A stretch of 64,000 nt of DNA from Bin87 sp965203985. Lineage in GTDB: Bacteria > Chloroflexota > Dehalococcoidia > Lucifugimonadales > UBA3495. This document shows, piece after piece, positions 8,425 to 16,372 of the stretch; the first letter of the stretch is position 1, and each line of letters begins with the position of its first letter. Location: assembly GCA_965203985.1 (NCBI GenBank), contig CBDBDS010000001.1:1-64000 (forward strand). Reading direction: 5' to 3'. The notes beneath the pieces are model-generated. The model was not told the DNA's origin. It ran no database searches and saw only the letters and a list, made by a program, of their open reading frames with translations. Both the position numbers and the translations under genes were made by a program.

Positions 8425-8949
8425 ATGCCACGAGCTACGTTAGATTTGCAGAACGCCGGCGACCTCGCAGCAGTGGGCGGCCAGTGGAAAGTGGCGCACG
8501 GATTCGTGCCCGACGAACCCAATGAGGGAATTGTCCCCGAAGCGGAGGGTTCGCCGTGCCGCCTGCCCGACTATGATGACTCCGGCTGGGCAGATTGCGG
8601 CGATCTGGGCGCATGGCGACGACGCGGTGTGTCATTCATCTGGTACCGTATCAAGGCGACCCTGCCGGAAACCGTCGGCGGCCGACCGCTGGAAGGCGCA
8701 CGCTGCCTGTTCGAGTCCTGTATCGACGATTACGGCGAGATCTGGATCAACGGCGAGTGCGACCGGGAACGCGCAACCGTGCAGGGGTTCAACGTTCCCC
8801 AGCGGGTCGTAGTATCCACCGAGCCGAAGCCCGGAGACGAGGTCACCATCGCAATCCTGGCGATGAACGGCCCACTGGCCGCACCCGGCGGCGCGGTGTT
8901 CGTCCGCTACGCCAACCTGGCGTTCGAGTGGCGGGAAGCCGGCTACTGA
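8425..8949 (+). CDS. Small jelly-roll protein resembling the sugar-binding domain of GH2 enzymes
   Basis: A 174-residue protein with GGAGGAAA upstream of MPRATLDLQNAGD. The central part, VSFIWYRIKATLPETVGGRP, then ARCLFESCIDDYGEIWINGE and VTIAILAMNGPLAAPGGAVF, follows the pattern of the beta-jelly-roll domain that opens family 2 glycoside hydrolases (W.R..... L.f.G.DD...vWvNG). No catalytic barrel follows: the protein stops at 174 residues. It may bind a carbohydrate or other ligand on its own or serve a partner enzyme. It is co-directional with npdG (43-bp gap), with no clear functional tie. Confidence 0.6.
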   Translation: MPRATLDLQNAGDLAAVGGQWKVAHGFVPDEPNEGIVPEAEGSPCRLPDYDDSGWADCGDLGAWRRRGVSFIWYRIKATLPETVGGRPLEGARCLFESCIDDYGEIWINGECDRERATVQGFNVPQRVVVSTEPKPGDEVTIAILAMNGPLAAPGGAVFVRYANLAFEWREAGY

Positions 8950-8978
8950 GTTCCCGAACCGCAACCAGTGAGAAACCA

Positions 8979-9000
8979 GGGGCGAATGATTATTCGCCCC
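8979..9000. repeat. Second copy of the 22-bp GC-rich palindrome
   Basis: This differs by a single base at the centre from the palindrome at 7193-7214, with the same half-site GGGGCGAATGA. It lies in the gap between two convergent genes, which would suit a bidirectional terminator or a REP-type element. Confidence 0.65.
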
Positions 9001-9026
9001 TGCACGATTGAGTCGGCGTCGACGAG

Positions 9027-9341
9027 TCAAGACAGCCAGTCGTCTTTTTCCTCGTCATCCCCATCCTCGCCGTCGTTGGTGACCACCTGGCCGGGGTTAT
9101 GTGAATAACCGTGCGACTCCAGTTCGGATTTGATGGTTGACGCGAAATCGGCCGGTGCCTGGCTCGCCGGCAGCGTTATTTCTACGGTGCCGCGATCGGT
9201 CACGCTGACCTCGCCCGGGTCCTCACGGGCCAACTCCACGCTGACCGATTCACGGTGGATGCCGAAATCGTCGGTTACCGCAAAGACCGCGGCCATGTCC
9301 TCCATGGTGATGATGGTGACGTTGTCGTCGGACGTGGTCAT
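9027..9341 (-). CDS. Hypothetical small acidic protein
   Basis: A protein of about 104 residues starting at MTTSDDNVTIITMED, with AGGAG upstream. I do not recognise a family. It is acidic, with a strongly charged tail (DGEDGDDEEKDDWLS) and a beta-rich middle (VSVTDRGTVEITLPA). It starts 3 bp after the thioredoxin-like gene stops on the same strand, so the two are almost certainly co-translated and the protein may act with that thioredoxin. Confidence 0.65.
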   Translation of the reverse strand: MTTSDDNVTIITMEDMAAVFAVTDDFGIHRESVSVELAREDPGEVSVTDRGTVEITLPASQAPADFASTIKSELESHGYSHNPGQVVTNDGEDGDDEEKDDWLS

Positions 9342-9343
9342 GG

Positions 9344-9973
9344 CTACTCCTGTGGGGGCCACTCGGTGCCGCCCTCGGCCGGCCTTTCAGCAGCGGGCAA
9401 CGCCATACCGTCGGCCACCACCTGCTGGAATTCGCTCAAGATCACCGAACCCCATTCGGCAGCCTTGCTCACCCGGTGAGCGGTGCGGCGTCCCCGTGTC
9501 TGCTGGCGGCGCTCCCCTTCGTCGGAAACGGAGGCGGCGGCCTGGGCTACCATCTCGTCCATGGCATCGATGGTAGGAACCAGCGAGCGGGCAGTCTCGA
9601 TAAACCGCGCGATCTCCCCCATGGCCCCGTCAAAGACCACGAACACCGGCACCGTTCCGGCGCGGTGCTCGGGCAGGAAGCTATTGGTCAACTCCAGCTC
9701 ATCGTCCCGATTGAACACACTAAGCCGGATGTTGTCGCTGGCGTCGGCCAGGCGCAGGATCGCCGGCGTGGTGGACATGGCGTCGCCGCACCAGTCCGAG
9801 GTGAAGACGGCCAGGTTCACCGGCTGTTCCAACCCGTTGAAGTAGTCAAGCACGTTCTCGGGTATATCCACGCCGGCGTGGATCTGGCAGAACGGGTCCT
9901 TGTTGACCTTGATGATGTCGATGTACTGCTCGGTGGTCATTCCCTGGCTGAACTTCTCTGCTGACAGTGTCAT
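9344..9973 (-). CDS. Thioredoxin-like family protein with a single-cysteine motif
   Basis: A 209-residue protein starting at MTLSAEKFSQGMTTEQY. The thioredoxin-fold segment VNLAVFTSDWCGDAMSTTPAI carries WCGDAMS in place of WCxxC, so only the first cysteine is kept. The later TVPVFVVFDG supplies the cis-proline (TVPV). This layout resembles the Thioredoxin_9 group, whose members often work in bacillithiol or related thiol chemistry. The C-terminal approx. 80 residues (EGERRQQTRGRRTAHRVSKA onward) are charged and possibly helical. It is followed immediately by the acidic 104-residue gene. A monothiol role, such as mixed-disulfide exchange, is more likely than dithiol reduction. Confidence 0.78.
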   Translation of the reverse strand: MTLSAEKFSQGMTTEQYIDIIKVNKDPFCQIHAGVDIPENVLDYFNGLEQPVNLAVFTSDWCGDAMSTTPAILRLADASDNIRLSVFNRDDELELTNSFLPEHRAGTVPVFVVFDGAMGEIARFIETARSLVPTIDAMDEMVAQAAASVSDEGERRQQTRGRRTAHRVSKAAEWGSVILSEFQQVVADGMALPAAERPAEGGTEWPPQE

Positions 9974-10080
9974 TTCGCACCTCCTGGTTTTCTGAAGGCG
10001 TTTTTGCCGTGGTCTGTGCCCGGTGCTAAAATCGTGTCCATATATTACCAGCCCCCCAGCGGGCAAAAACGGAGCCGCTG

Positions 10081-10503
10081 TTGACTACTGAACGAGGCGG
10101 AGTGTACCTGAAATATGCCCTGTTCTGCCGTGAGACCGAAGAAGGGGACGGCGACGACCTGAGTTTCAAGGGCGTCATTGACCTGGTGGACATCCCGATG
10201 CCGGAAGAGCCGCCCAGCGGGGACGGCCCACGGGTGCTCGCCAGCGTTGACGCGCAATTGGCGTTCTGCATCGCCGGAGCCACGGCTGGATCGCACACCC
10301 TGGAAGTTACCATACGGGCGCCGGGCGCAAGCCTGTCCAGCCCGCCACCCCAGGAAGTCACCTGGGATGAGGGGATTTTCTTCCAGCGTTGGATCAAGCC
10401 CTTCCGGATACCGGTAACCCGCCTCGGCCGTCACGTGGCCGCCATCGCCTTCGACGGGATGCCGCTGGGCGAGGCCAGCTTCCTGGTGCGGCTGAAACCG
10501 TGA
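10081..10503 (+). CDS. Hypothetical protein, DUF6941-like
   Basis: A 140-residue soluble protein. The TTG at 10081 has a GGAG about 6 nt upstream; a GTG seven codons later is an alternative start. The opening VYLKYALFCRETEEGDGDDLSFKGVID and the later AFCIAGATAGSHTLEVTIRAPG resemble small DUF6941 proteins, in which an 'ALlC....g..s..Gvfd' strand pair is followed by a beta-sandwich. No catalytic motif is visible and the function is unknown. It diverges from the thioredoxin-like operon, so the 107-bp gap must hold both promoters. Confidence 0.6.
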   Translation: MTTERGGVYLKYALFCRETEEGDGDDLSFKGVIDLVDIPMPEEPPSGDGPRVLASVDAQLAFCIAGATAGSHTLEVTIRAPGASLSSPPPQEVTWDEGIFFQRWIKPFRIPVTRLGRHVAAIAFDGMPLGEASFLVRLKP

Positions 10504-10556
10504 CGCGGCGACTACCCTGCTAGAATGGTGGCAAGGCTTGGACCCGAAGGTGGAAC

Positions 10557-10763
10557 ATGGACTGCGGAACAATTTCCCACTTGATAGCTCGCGCAGGCTG
10601 CCACCTGAACAACACCACGGTGGACGAAAGTTTGGGCTTTGTAGGGCTGGTGATCATCGGAGTGGGCGGGCTAGCACTGATGGTAAAGGCGTTGATTGAG
10701 GGGTGGAACGCACCATCCACCAAGCGGCCTGATCAGCCGGACGCTGGACCAGGCTCCGAATAA
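10557..10763 (+). CDS. Possible small single-pass membrane protein
   Basis: A 68-residue frame with one hydrophobic stretch (LGFVGLVIIGVGGLALMVKALI) flanked by a polar N-terminus and a short charged tail. GGTGG stands a few bases before the ATG. It lies in a gap just before the HNH-helicase gene. Nothing identifies a function; it may be a real membrane peptide or a chance frame. Confidence 0.35.
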   Translation: MDCGTISHLIARAGCHLNNTTVDESLGFVGLVIIGVGGLALMVKALIEGWNAPSTKRPDQPDAGPGSE

Positions 10764-10793
10764 AAGCAGGTGATCGTATCATAGCAGACGATT

Positions 10794-13004
10794 TTGGATG
10801 CCACGTCTGCCGGGGTTGGGAACGTGACAGGACGCTTTCTGCGGTCAAAATATTTTCGGAACTTGCTGTTTGAATCGAGCAATGGCAGGTGTAATCGGTG
10901 CGGCCAACCGCTTGGTGACGGCTGGCACGCGGACCATATCATCCCTTACTCTGTTTCTGGTGAGACCGACCCATTCGATATGCAGGCGCTATGTCCATCG
11001 TGCAACCAAGCAAAGGGATCGAAAATGCAAACTGATTTGGTGAACATCGACCGAAGCCAATTGCGGCCGGGACAGCGTGAGGCGATTGACCATATCGTGA
11101 TGAACGTCAGGCAGGAGAAGCCCAACACAGCAATCGTGCTCCCGCCCGGCTACGGCAAATCCGACGTGATCAGAGTGTCCGCGACGATTTTGATGTGCCA
11201 GCGGTTAGTGTCGCGAGCACTGATTATCGCGCCGGCCGAGACTTTGCGCAGTCAGATCATCGACGCTGGTCAAATGCGGGCGGCGGCAGAGCGGTACAAA
11301 CTGCCTTCGATCCTGGGGGGTGGCATACGAACTCATGAAATCAAAGAGTTCCGATTGCCGTTTCCCCCGTCTCGCCACAGGGCGGCCAGTTTTTTTGCGG
11401 CGACTATCCAACTGGTCAACAGTAATCTCGGCGGGTTTGTCCGATGGGTGATACGAGAAAAGCAGGAATTGGGGATACCTCCCATCGTGTATGTGGACGA
11501 AGCACATACCAGTAGCGCCGGCAACCACTGGGGCAACGTGGTCAAGGCGTTGCGCAACGCCGGCGCCTTCGTTGTCCTGCTGACCGCGACGCCGTTTCGG
11601 TCAGACCATGAGCGCATCGAAGGGTTCGACTGGAAAGAAAAGGAGACGAAGCCCGTTTCCATATCCCGCCGTCGCGTGGATATTCACGGCGAAGCGGTCG
11701 TAGATATTTACGAGGGACGCCGCATCATGTTCGCCCTGGACCCGGACTTTGAGTACCCGATCCGCAAGGCATGGGACGTGGACATGCCCCCGTCATTGTG
11801 CAAATTGACGCGGCTTGCATACGACTTTGACCTTGATACCAGAGACAGGCTTACCGACGAGCACATTGAACGCAAGCGGTTGTCGGATTTGCCTCCGCAT
11901 AGATTGGTGGGAGAACTCGGGCGGATGTTGCGCGAAGACAAGGTTATCGAATCCTTGTGCGAGGCAATGATTACCCAACTGCGCATCCGTCGGCTGGACG
12001 CCCCAACAACGGCAGGTATTGTATTTATCGGGAACAACGAGCCAGGCGAGGAACCCGGAGACGAGCGCCATGCCCGCAAGGTGGCAGACATCATCCGCAG
12101 CATTGATGGGCGGTTTGACCCCGTCATCGCCACTTCGAGCGATTCCGGCGGCGCGAAAACCTTGAGGTCATTCCAGAACGGGAGACACGACATTCTGATA
12201 GTCAAGCAGATGGGCGGGGTAGGTTACGACGTGCCGCGCCTTAAAGTCGAACTGGACCTATCAACCGTCAGAGCCCCGTCAGCCTATGTACAACGGGTGG
12301 CGCGAGTAGCGCGGATTTGGCAACCCACCGACAACCCCGACGACGCGCAGATGACGGCGGTTTACATCACGCCCGACGACGTGGTTGGAGCTGCTTTGTG
12401 GCAGTCTTTTATCGCCGGCGAACACGGCGAAACCAGTTTGACCAATGCGGAATATGTGCGAACGGTTCAGGCGCGACAAGAGAGTGACAGAGAGCCGGAT
12501 ATGGGCGAAACTTACATCGTCCGCGGCGTGACCAATTCGGATTACTACTCCGATACGCAGGGGCAGGTGTCGCCAGGCGACACCCTGTCAGTAGTGCAAG
12601 CGGTGAAACGGATTTTCCCCGTGTTGCAAAGAGTGATGACAGACCCCGACGTGGAAAAGAAAACCCCCGAACTCCGGGAAGTGTTGGCTGTGCCTGAACC
12701 CGTACCGGCAACCACAGTTGTAGCGCCTGCGCCAGACGTTGAGCGCGGCGCGACCGTAGTTGTGGACGGCGATGCCGAGCACCAAGCCGACAGCAAGCGT
12801 TTGAGGGACTTGGCTTCCAAAATCACCGAAAAGCGGTTGCGTCGTCCATACCAGGGGCGCGGAGATACGGTTTGGGGCGAAGTCATGAGTGAAGTCCAGT
12901 GGCAGCACAAGAACAACATCGGTCTTCGGAAGAAGCCGCGAGACTACACAAAAGAAGACGTGGATCGTCTCGAAAACTCGTACCTATCGGAGTTGCGAGG
13001 GTAA
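10794..13004 (+). CDS. HNH endonuclease - SF2 helicase fusion protein
   Basis: A 736-residue protein. Residues 30-75 form a zinc-framed HNH nuclease: Cys33 and Cys36 (CNRC), HADHIIPYSV with His48, and Cys67 and Cys70 (CPSCNQAKG). A superfamily 2 helicase follows: Walker A PPGYGKS at 117-123, DEAH box VDEAH near 235, motif III LTATPF near 263, motif V GVGYDVP near 475 and motif VI QRVARVARIW near 500. The last approx. 200 residues are Pro- and charge-rich. The start is a TTG with no clear Shine-Dalgarno; GTG at 10824 is an alternative. An unknown gene follows with 1 bp between stop and start. A nuclease fused to a translocase, next to mobile DNA, suggests defence or DNA processing. Confidence 0.82.
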   Translation: MDATSAGVGNVTGRFLRSKYFRNLLFESSNGRCNRCGQPLGDGWHADHIIPYSVSGETDPFDMQALCPSCNQAKGSKMQTDLVNIDRSQLRPGQREAIDHIVMNVRQEKPNTAIVLPPGYGKSDVIRVSATILMCQRLVSRALIIAPAETLRSQIIDAGQMRAAAERYKLPSILGGGIRTHEIKEFRLPFPPSRHRAASFFAATIQLVNSNLGGFVRWVIREKQELGIPPIVYVDEAHTSSAGNHWGNVVKALRNAGAFVVLLTATPFRSDHERIEGFDWKEKETKPVSISRRRVDIHGEAVVDIYEGRRIMFALDPDFEYPIRKAWDVDMPPSLCKLTRLAYDFDLDTRDRLTDEHIERKRLSDLPPHRLVGELGRMLREDKVIESLCEAMITQLRIRRLDAPTTAGIVFIGNNEPGEEPGDERHARKVADIIRSIDGRFDPVIATSSDSGGAKTLRSFQNGRHDILIVKQMGGVGYDVPRLKVELDLSTVRAPSAYVQRVARVARIWQPTDNPDDAQMTAVYITPDDVVGAALWQSFIAGEHGETSLTNAEYVRTVQARQESDREPDMGETYIVRGVTNSDYYSDTQGQVSPGDTLSVVQAVKRIFPVLQRVMTDPDVEKKTPELREVLAVPEPVPATTVVAPAPDVERGATVVVDGDAEHQADSKRLRDLASKITEKRLRRPYQGRGDTVWGEVMSEVQWQHKNNIGLRKKPRDYTKEDVDRLENSYLSELRG

Positions 13005-13005
13005 T

Positions 13006-13677
13006 ATGGTTGCAAACTACAGCGAACAGGAATTAGCCAGCATGAGCGGCCCGCGTCCATTGAAAGACGTCGGGAGTGTGGAATGGTGCTGGCAGACGGT
13101 GAGCGCGTTGCAACACATGTGGCAGAGCCTTCACTTGAACTACGAGCACTACATCACCATCCTGAACGAAGCGGAGGGCGAGGCCATTTGGGAGAAAATC
13201 CCCCCGGACAAACCCTATGGGTCAAAGGCCAATATGCTGGCCCAAGTAGAGGTTGGCGACCCGAAAGATGTCCACAAGCGGATGCGGATTCAGACCCTCG
13301 CGGCGCAGGCCAGAGCGTTGCAGAAGAATCGCGGGGTACAGCGTGGCGATGATGTTCAGGCTTACAATGCTAACGCTGAAAATAGCGCCAATGGCAACAA
13401 CCCCGAATACTTGTTGGGGCGGATTGCCAGGGACAACCCCATCGTGTTCCAGAAGGTGATTGACGGTGAATTCCTCAGCGTTCGAGCGGCAGCAAGAGAG
13501 GCGGGCATAGAATTGGCACAACCCAAGAAAACCGTGACGTTGACTACCAACGTGGAGCGGGTAGCTGACACCCTGAAATCGCACTATTCTCGCGAAGAGG
13601 TGCAACGAATCATTGACCGGCTGGGTGTGAGTGTTAAAGAAGCGCCGGTCGACCTTCCACCTGACGCTCACGCCTGA
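13006..13677 (+). CDS. Hypothetical protein coupled to the HNH-helicase gene
   Basis: A 223-residue protein starting at MVANYSEQELASMSGPRPL, one base after the helicase stop, with GAGGG just upstream. I do not recognise a named family. The segment NPEYLLGRIARDNPIVFQKVIDG, followed by FLSVRAAAREAGIE, is the kind found in phage and plasmid regulators (a putative helix-turn-helix). The C-terminal VADTLKSHYSREEVQRIIDRLG could be a second small helical domain. The tight spacing implies that it is made together with the helicase, perhaps as a DNA-recognition or regulatory partner. The next frame overlaps it as TGATG. Confidence 0.65.
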   Translation: MVANYSEQELASMSGPRPLKDVGSVEWCWQTVSALQHMWQSLHLNYEHYITILNEAEGEAIWEKIPPDKPYGSKANMLAQVEVGDPKDVHKRMRIQTLAAQARALQKNRGVQRGDDVQAYNANAENSANGNNPEYLLGRIARDNPIVFQKVIDGEFLSVRAAAREAGIELAQPKKTVTLTTNVERVADTLKSHYSREEVQRIIDRLGVSVKEAPVDLPPDAHA

Positions 13678-13829
13678 TGGGGCAACAGTCCACTAAGACA
13701 TACGAATTCAACTGCCCCTACTGCGGCGATTCCAGGGCTGTCAAGAACGGAAAGCAAGTGGGCACTCTACCCATTCGGGATAGCACTAGATGTTGCCAAC
13801 ATCAACCTAATCGCAGTAGGAGCGGATGA
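13677..13829 (+). CDS. Zinc-finger remnant, start of an IS1 InsA-like or similar DNA-binding protein
   Basis: A 50-codon frame whose ATG overlaps the TGA of the previous gene (TGATG). The first half, YEFNCPYCGDSRAVKNGKQVG, is a typical transposase or regulator N-terminal zinc ribbon ('CPyCgs..vvknGk'). The expected second CxxC pair and following helix-turn-helix are missing or altered (RCCQHQ), and the frame stops soon after. It is therefore probably a truncated gene, cut where it meets the convergent Uma2 remnant 23 bp downstream. Alternatively it is a very small third member of the helicase cassette. Confidence 0.45.
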   Translation: MGQQSTKTYEFNCPYCGDSRAVKNGKQVGTLPIRDSTRCCQHQPNRSRSG

Positions 13830-13852
13830 CCATTCTTCCCTGCCCAGGTCAG

Positions 13853-14205
13853 CTATAAACCGGACTGCAAGCGGTGCAACTCCTCGCGCAGCCGGCGGTT
13901 TTCCCCCTCGAGGGCCTGCAGGCTTGTGTTGGCGGAGGCCCGCCCTGCGGATCCCACTTCCTCCGGCGTGATAAGCCATTGACCGCCAACCGGGTCATAG
14001 AGCTGGAGGGTCAAATCCTCTCGTGCACAGACGTCCAGACCCAGCACGGCGCTGTGCGCCCATAGCGTCCCGTCGGGGCTGGTGGACAGCGGCATCGGAC
14101 GGTAGGTTCCATCGTCTTCTAACCGCTCCCAGGCCAACCCCGGCGTAAAGAGTTCGCCGGTAAGGTCAAAGCGCCAGTATTCGCTGACCCCTAAACCCAG
14201 GTAAA
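13853..14205 (-). pseudogene. Uma2 family endonuclease, C-terminal part (split by IS element)
   Basis: On the minus strand this piece reads YLGLGVSEYWRFDLTGELF, then TPGLAWERLEDDGTYRPMP and HSAVLGLDVCAREDLTLQL. It ends in a charged helix (ENRRLREELHRLQSGL). That is the usual second half of a Uma2/DUF820 protein: 'lGV.EYWrfD', 'y.p', a C-terminal coiled helix. It has no start of its own and begins exactly at the IS target duplication. Joined to the piece at 15917-16291 with one copy of the 5-bp duplication removed, it restores an open frame of about 240 codons through KREIYLGLGVSEYW. Confidence 0.85.
14201..14205. repeat. 5-bp target-site duplication (left copy)
   Basis: GTAAA directly outside the left end of the insertion sequence. 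The same five bases stand outside the right end at 15917-15921. A 4-5 bp duplication is normal for IS1380-type elements. Confidence 0.85.
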
Positions 14206-15916
14206 CCCGAATCCACCGAAGGGATACTGCAGCAGTGGTCAGACGAGGGATTAGGGGTCAGGGAACGGGCCGGCGGTAGCCTGATGTCGGAGAGATGGAC
14301 GATGTGGAGTGTAGCAGCCACGCCGGAGGGATTTTGACGGCCTGTGGTAGAAGTCTGGGCGCGATTTTCGACACCAGATCACAGGCGGAGACCGCCAGGG
14401 GCCCAGCCTGAGCGCTGATGGGCCAGGCAGTTGGGTAATCTGTTGGACAGGTCAAACGCCGAGGGCGTGATCAAGAAGGGAGCGGCAGGGCGCGCAATCG
14501 GGCCAGGGCAGAGCTGAACTGGTTTTGCCAGGGCCAGCCCTGGGGCAGATGCAAGGTGAGGCGACGTGCCTTGCGGGTGATGCGTCCGGCCAGGGAGAAG
14601 AAGCGTCGCCGGAGGGTCTTGGTGGTGGCCACCGGCTCGCACAACCCGAGACGTGTCGTCCAGCGGGCGAGGTTATGGGCGATGACTTGCACCGCCAGCC
14701 AGGCGGCGTTGGCGGGAAAGCGACCCGATGGCAGATGGTTGAGGCCCACGCCGTACTTGAGGTCGCGGATGGCGTTTTCGATCTCGGCGTGGCGGCGATG
14801 GTCGGCTTCGAGATCCAGGGTGTCGCCCTCACGGTCGGTGATGAAGGCGTGATAGCTGTATTCGGTAAGCAGGGCCAACTGGGAGCCGGGGGTGGGCGTC
14901 ACCCGGCGGACGATGAGCCGCACCGGCACGGCATAGGGCTCATGCTGGAAGGGAGTATATTCAGTTTCGGCCACGTCGGCGCCGCCCTCCATCCAATAGG
15001 GTATGGGCGTCCAATCCTCTTCGGGTATGGCCTCGATGAGATTGCGCACGATTGGTTGCTGGCGGACGGTGATGGAGTAGCGGACCTTCATCTTGCGACA
15101 GGCGGCGACGATGTCGCGGTTATAGAAGCCGCTGTCGGCACGCATGGTCAATGGTCCGGTGGCCCCGGCGTAGCGCACTCGGCTGATGGTCTCACGCAGG
15201 AAGTGGGCGGCGCCCCGAGCGGTGTTGGCTCGGCCCTTGCGCAGGCGGGCCATCAGCACGTCGCCCGTCCCAGCAGCGACGGCGAAGAGCGGGTGATAGC
15301 CACGCTGACCGGCGTAGTTGTGGCGCTGCGCGCCCTCCTTGCACAGGCCGTAGGTCTCGCAGACGGTGGAGTCCAGGTCGATGGTCAACGGCTCGTCGCC
15401 CGGACCGGCGCCGGCGACCCAGGCTCGGGCCAGCGCCTCACGGCTCACTCGATCCAACTGGCGCGCATGGCCCCACTGGAAACTCCGCAGAAAGGTGCCC
15501 AGCGTGGACGGCGCCTTCACCGCGCAGCCCAGCACCTGTGCGGTCCCGCCAGCGCGCAGCGCGTCGGCGTCGTCAATGCAGTCCCCACCGGCCAGCGCCG
15601 ACGCCACCAGCGTCAGCAGTTTGTCTCCCGCGTTGGCTCGACCCGGCGCATCCCCCAGATCAACATGGCGGTCCACCAGCTCTCCCAGTCCCAGATGATG
15701 GGCCAGGGTGACGGGCAGAATCAGCCCAGCATTGGCCACCAGGCGGGCATCATCAAACGCGATTTGGATGCGGTCGGGGCGCTCAGGTGGTAGCATCCGA
15801 TGGGTGCTCCTTGTGAGGGGTTGGTTTTCTGTGACAAAAACCATTATCCCCGAAGCCGGGAGCACTTTCTCATCCCATCAGCACGCCGCCAAACTCATCA
15901 TTTCGGTGGATTGGGG
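14206..15916 (-). mobile_element. Complete IS1380-like insertion sequence (1711 bp)
   Basis: The element is bounded by 15-bp terminal inverted repeats. The left end reads CCCGAATCCACCGAA (14206-14220) and the right end (15902-15916), read inward on the minus strand, is CCCCAATCCACCGAA, with one mismatch. GTAAA flanks both ends as a target duplication. It holds a single transposase gene on the minus strand. About 265 bp between the transposase stop and the left end carries no gene that I can support. Length, repeat structure and transposase fit the IS1380 family. The intact gene and perfect target duplication argue for a recent insertion. Confidence 0.92.
14471..15796 (-). CDS. IS1380 family transposase
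   Basis: A DDE transposase of about 441 residues starting at MLPPERPDRIQIAFDD, with AAGGAG about 10 nt upstream; the frame is open to 15865. The catalytic triad appears as LTIDLDSTVCETYG (first Asp), LTMRADSGFYNRDIV (second Asp) and HAEIENAIRDLKYGVG (Glu in the ExxxRDLK helix). KEGAQRHNYAGQRGYHPLFA after the first Asp is diagnostic of IS1380. It catalyses cut-and-paste movement of the surrounding element. The gene has no frameshift or stop, so the element is potentially active. Confidence 0.95.
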   Translation of the reverse strand: MLPPERPDRIQIAFDDARLVANAGLILPVTLAHHLGLGELVDRHVDLGDAPGRANAGDKLLTLVASALAGGDCIDDADALRAGGTAQVLGCAVKAPSTLGTFLRSFQWGHARQLDRVSREALARAWVAGAGPGDEPLTIDLDSTVCETYGLCKEGAQRHNYAGQRGYHPLFAVAAGTGDVLMARLRKGRANTARGAAHFLRETISRVRYAGATGPLTMRADSGFYNRDIVAACRKMKVRYSITVRQQPIVRNLIEAIPEEDWTPIPYWMEGGADVAETEYTPFQHEPYAVPVRLIVRRVTPTPGSQLALLTEYSYHAFITDREGDTLDLEADHRRHAEIENAIRDLKYGVGLNHLPSGRFPANAAWLAVQVIAHNLARWTTRLGLCEPVATTKTLRRRFFSLAGRITRKARRLTLHLPQGWPWQNQFSSALARLRALPLPS

Positions 15917-15921
15917 GTAAA
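15917..15921. repeat. 5-bp target-site duplication (right copy)
   Basis: GTAAA immediately outside the right inverted repeat, identical to 14201-14205. It forms the TTTAC of the interrupted Uma2 frame on the minus strand. Confidence 0.85.
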
Positions 15922-16291
15922 TCTCCCGCTTCCGAGCAATATCCTCCCGCCAGGTGCTGGGCGATGCGATTTCCAGCACGAAGTCGGGCGCTTTACCCTC
16001 TTCCCACAGCTTCCAGGTATCCCGGGGGTGATTGCCGCTGGCGCCGAACACGGCAAACACGTCCGGCGCCACTCGCACCCCGTTGTCGCCTTCCCGATAG
16101 TAGATGAGCAGATCGCAGCCGATATAGACGTCGGGCCGGTCGCGGAACCAGTCACGCAGGATGAAAAAAGTTCCGGCCATGGGTATCAACTGCCGTTCGA
16201 ATTCGGCCATCGGTTCACCGTCGGAGGATGGGTAGTCGATTTCCGCACCGGAAGGACGGCCCTGATGCGTTGCGACGGGTTTGGAAACCAT
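15917..16291 (-). pseudogene. Uma2 family endonuclease, N-terminal part (split by IS element)
   Basis: The piece starts at MVSKPVATHQGRPSGAE (ATG 16291, AGGAG 10 nt upstream). It contains the PD-(D/E)xK core of Uma2 proteins: IYYREGDNGVRVAPDVFAV with the Asp, and DFVLEIASPSTWREDIARK with the Glu. The frame enters the insertion sequence after KREIY and then ends by chance 12 codons later. The rest of the gene is at 13853-14205. Uma2 proteins are abundant in cyanobacteria and Chloroflexota and are thought to be nuclease-like; their role is unclear. The split copy is inactive unless the element excises precisely. Confidence 0.85.
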
Positions 16292-16372
16292 AATGGTCAT
16301 GCTCCTGGAGGCCGATAGCGTGGCCGCAGTGGCGTCGGCGGAACGGAACGCCCGCCGACGCATAGCAATGGA

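Noticed and set aside
14525..15793. 422-codon plus-strand open frame within the IS
   Set aside because: Antisense to the transposase; no recognisable domain.
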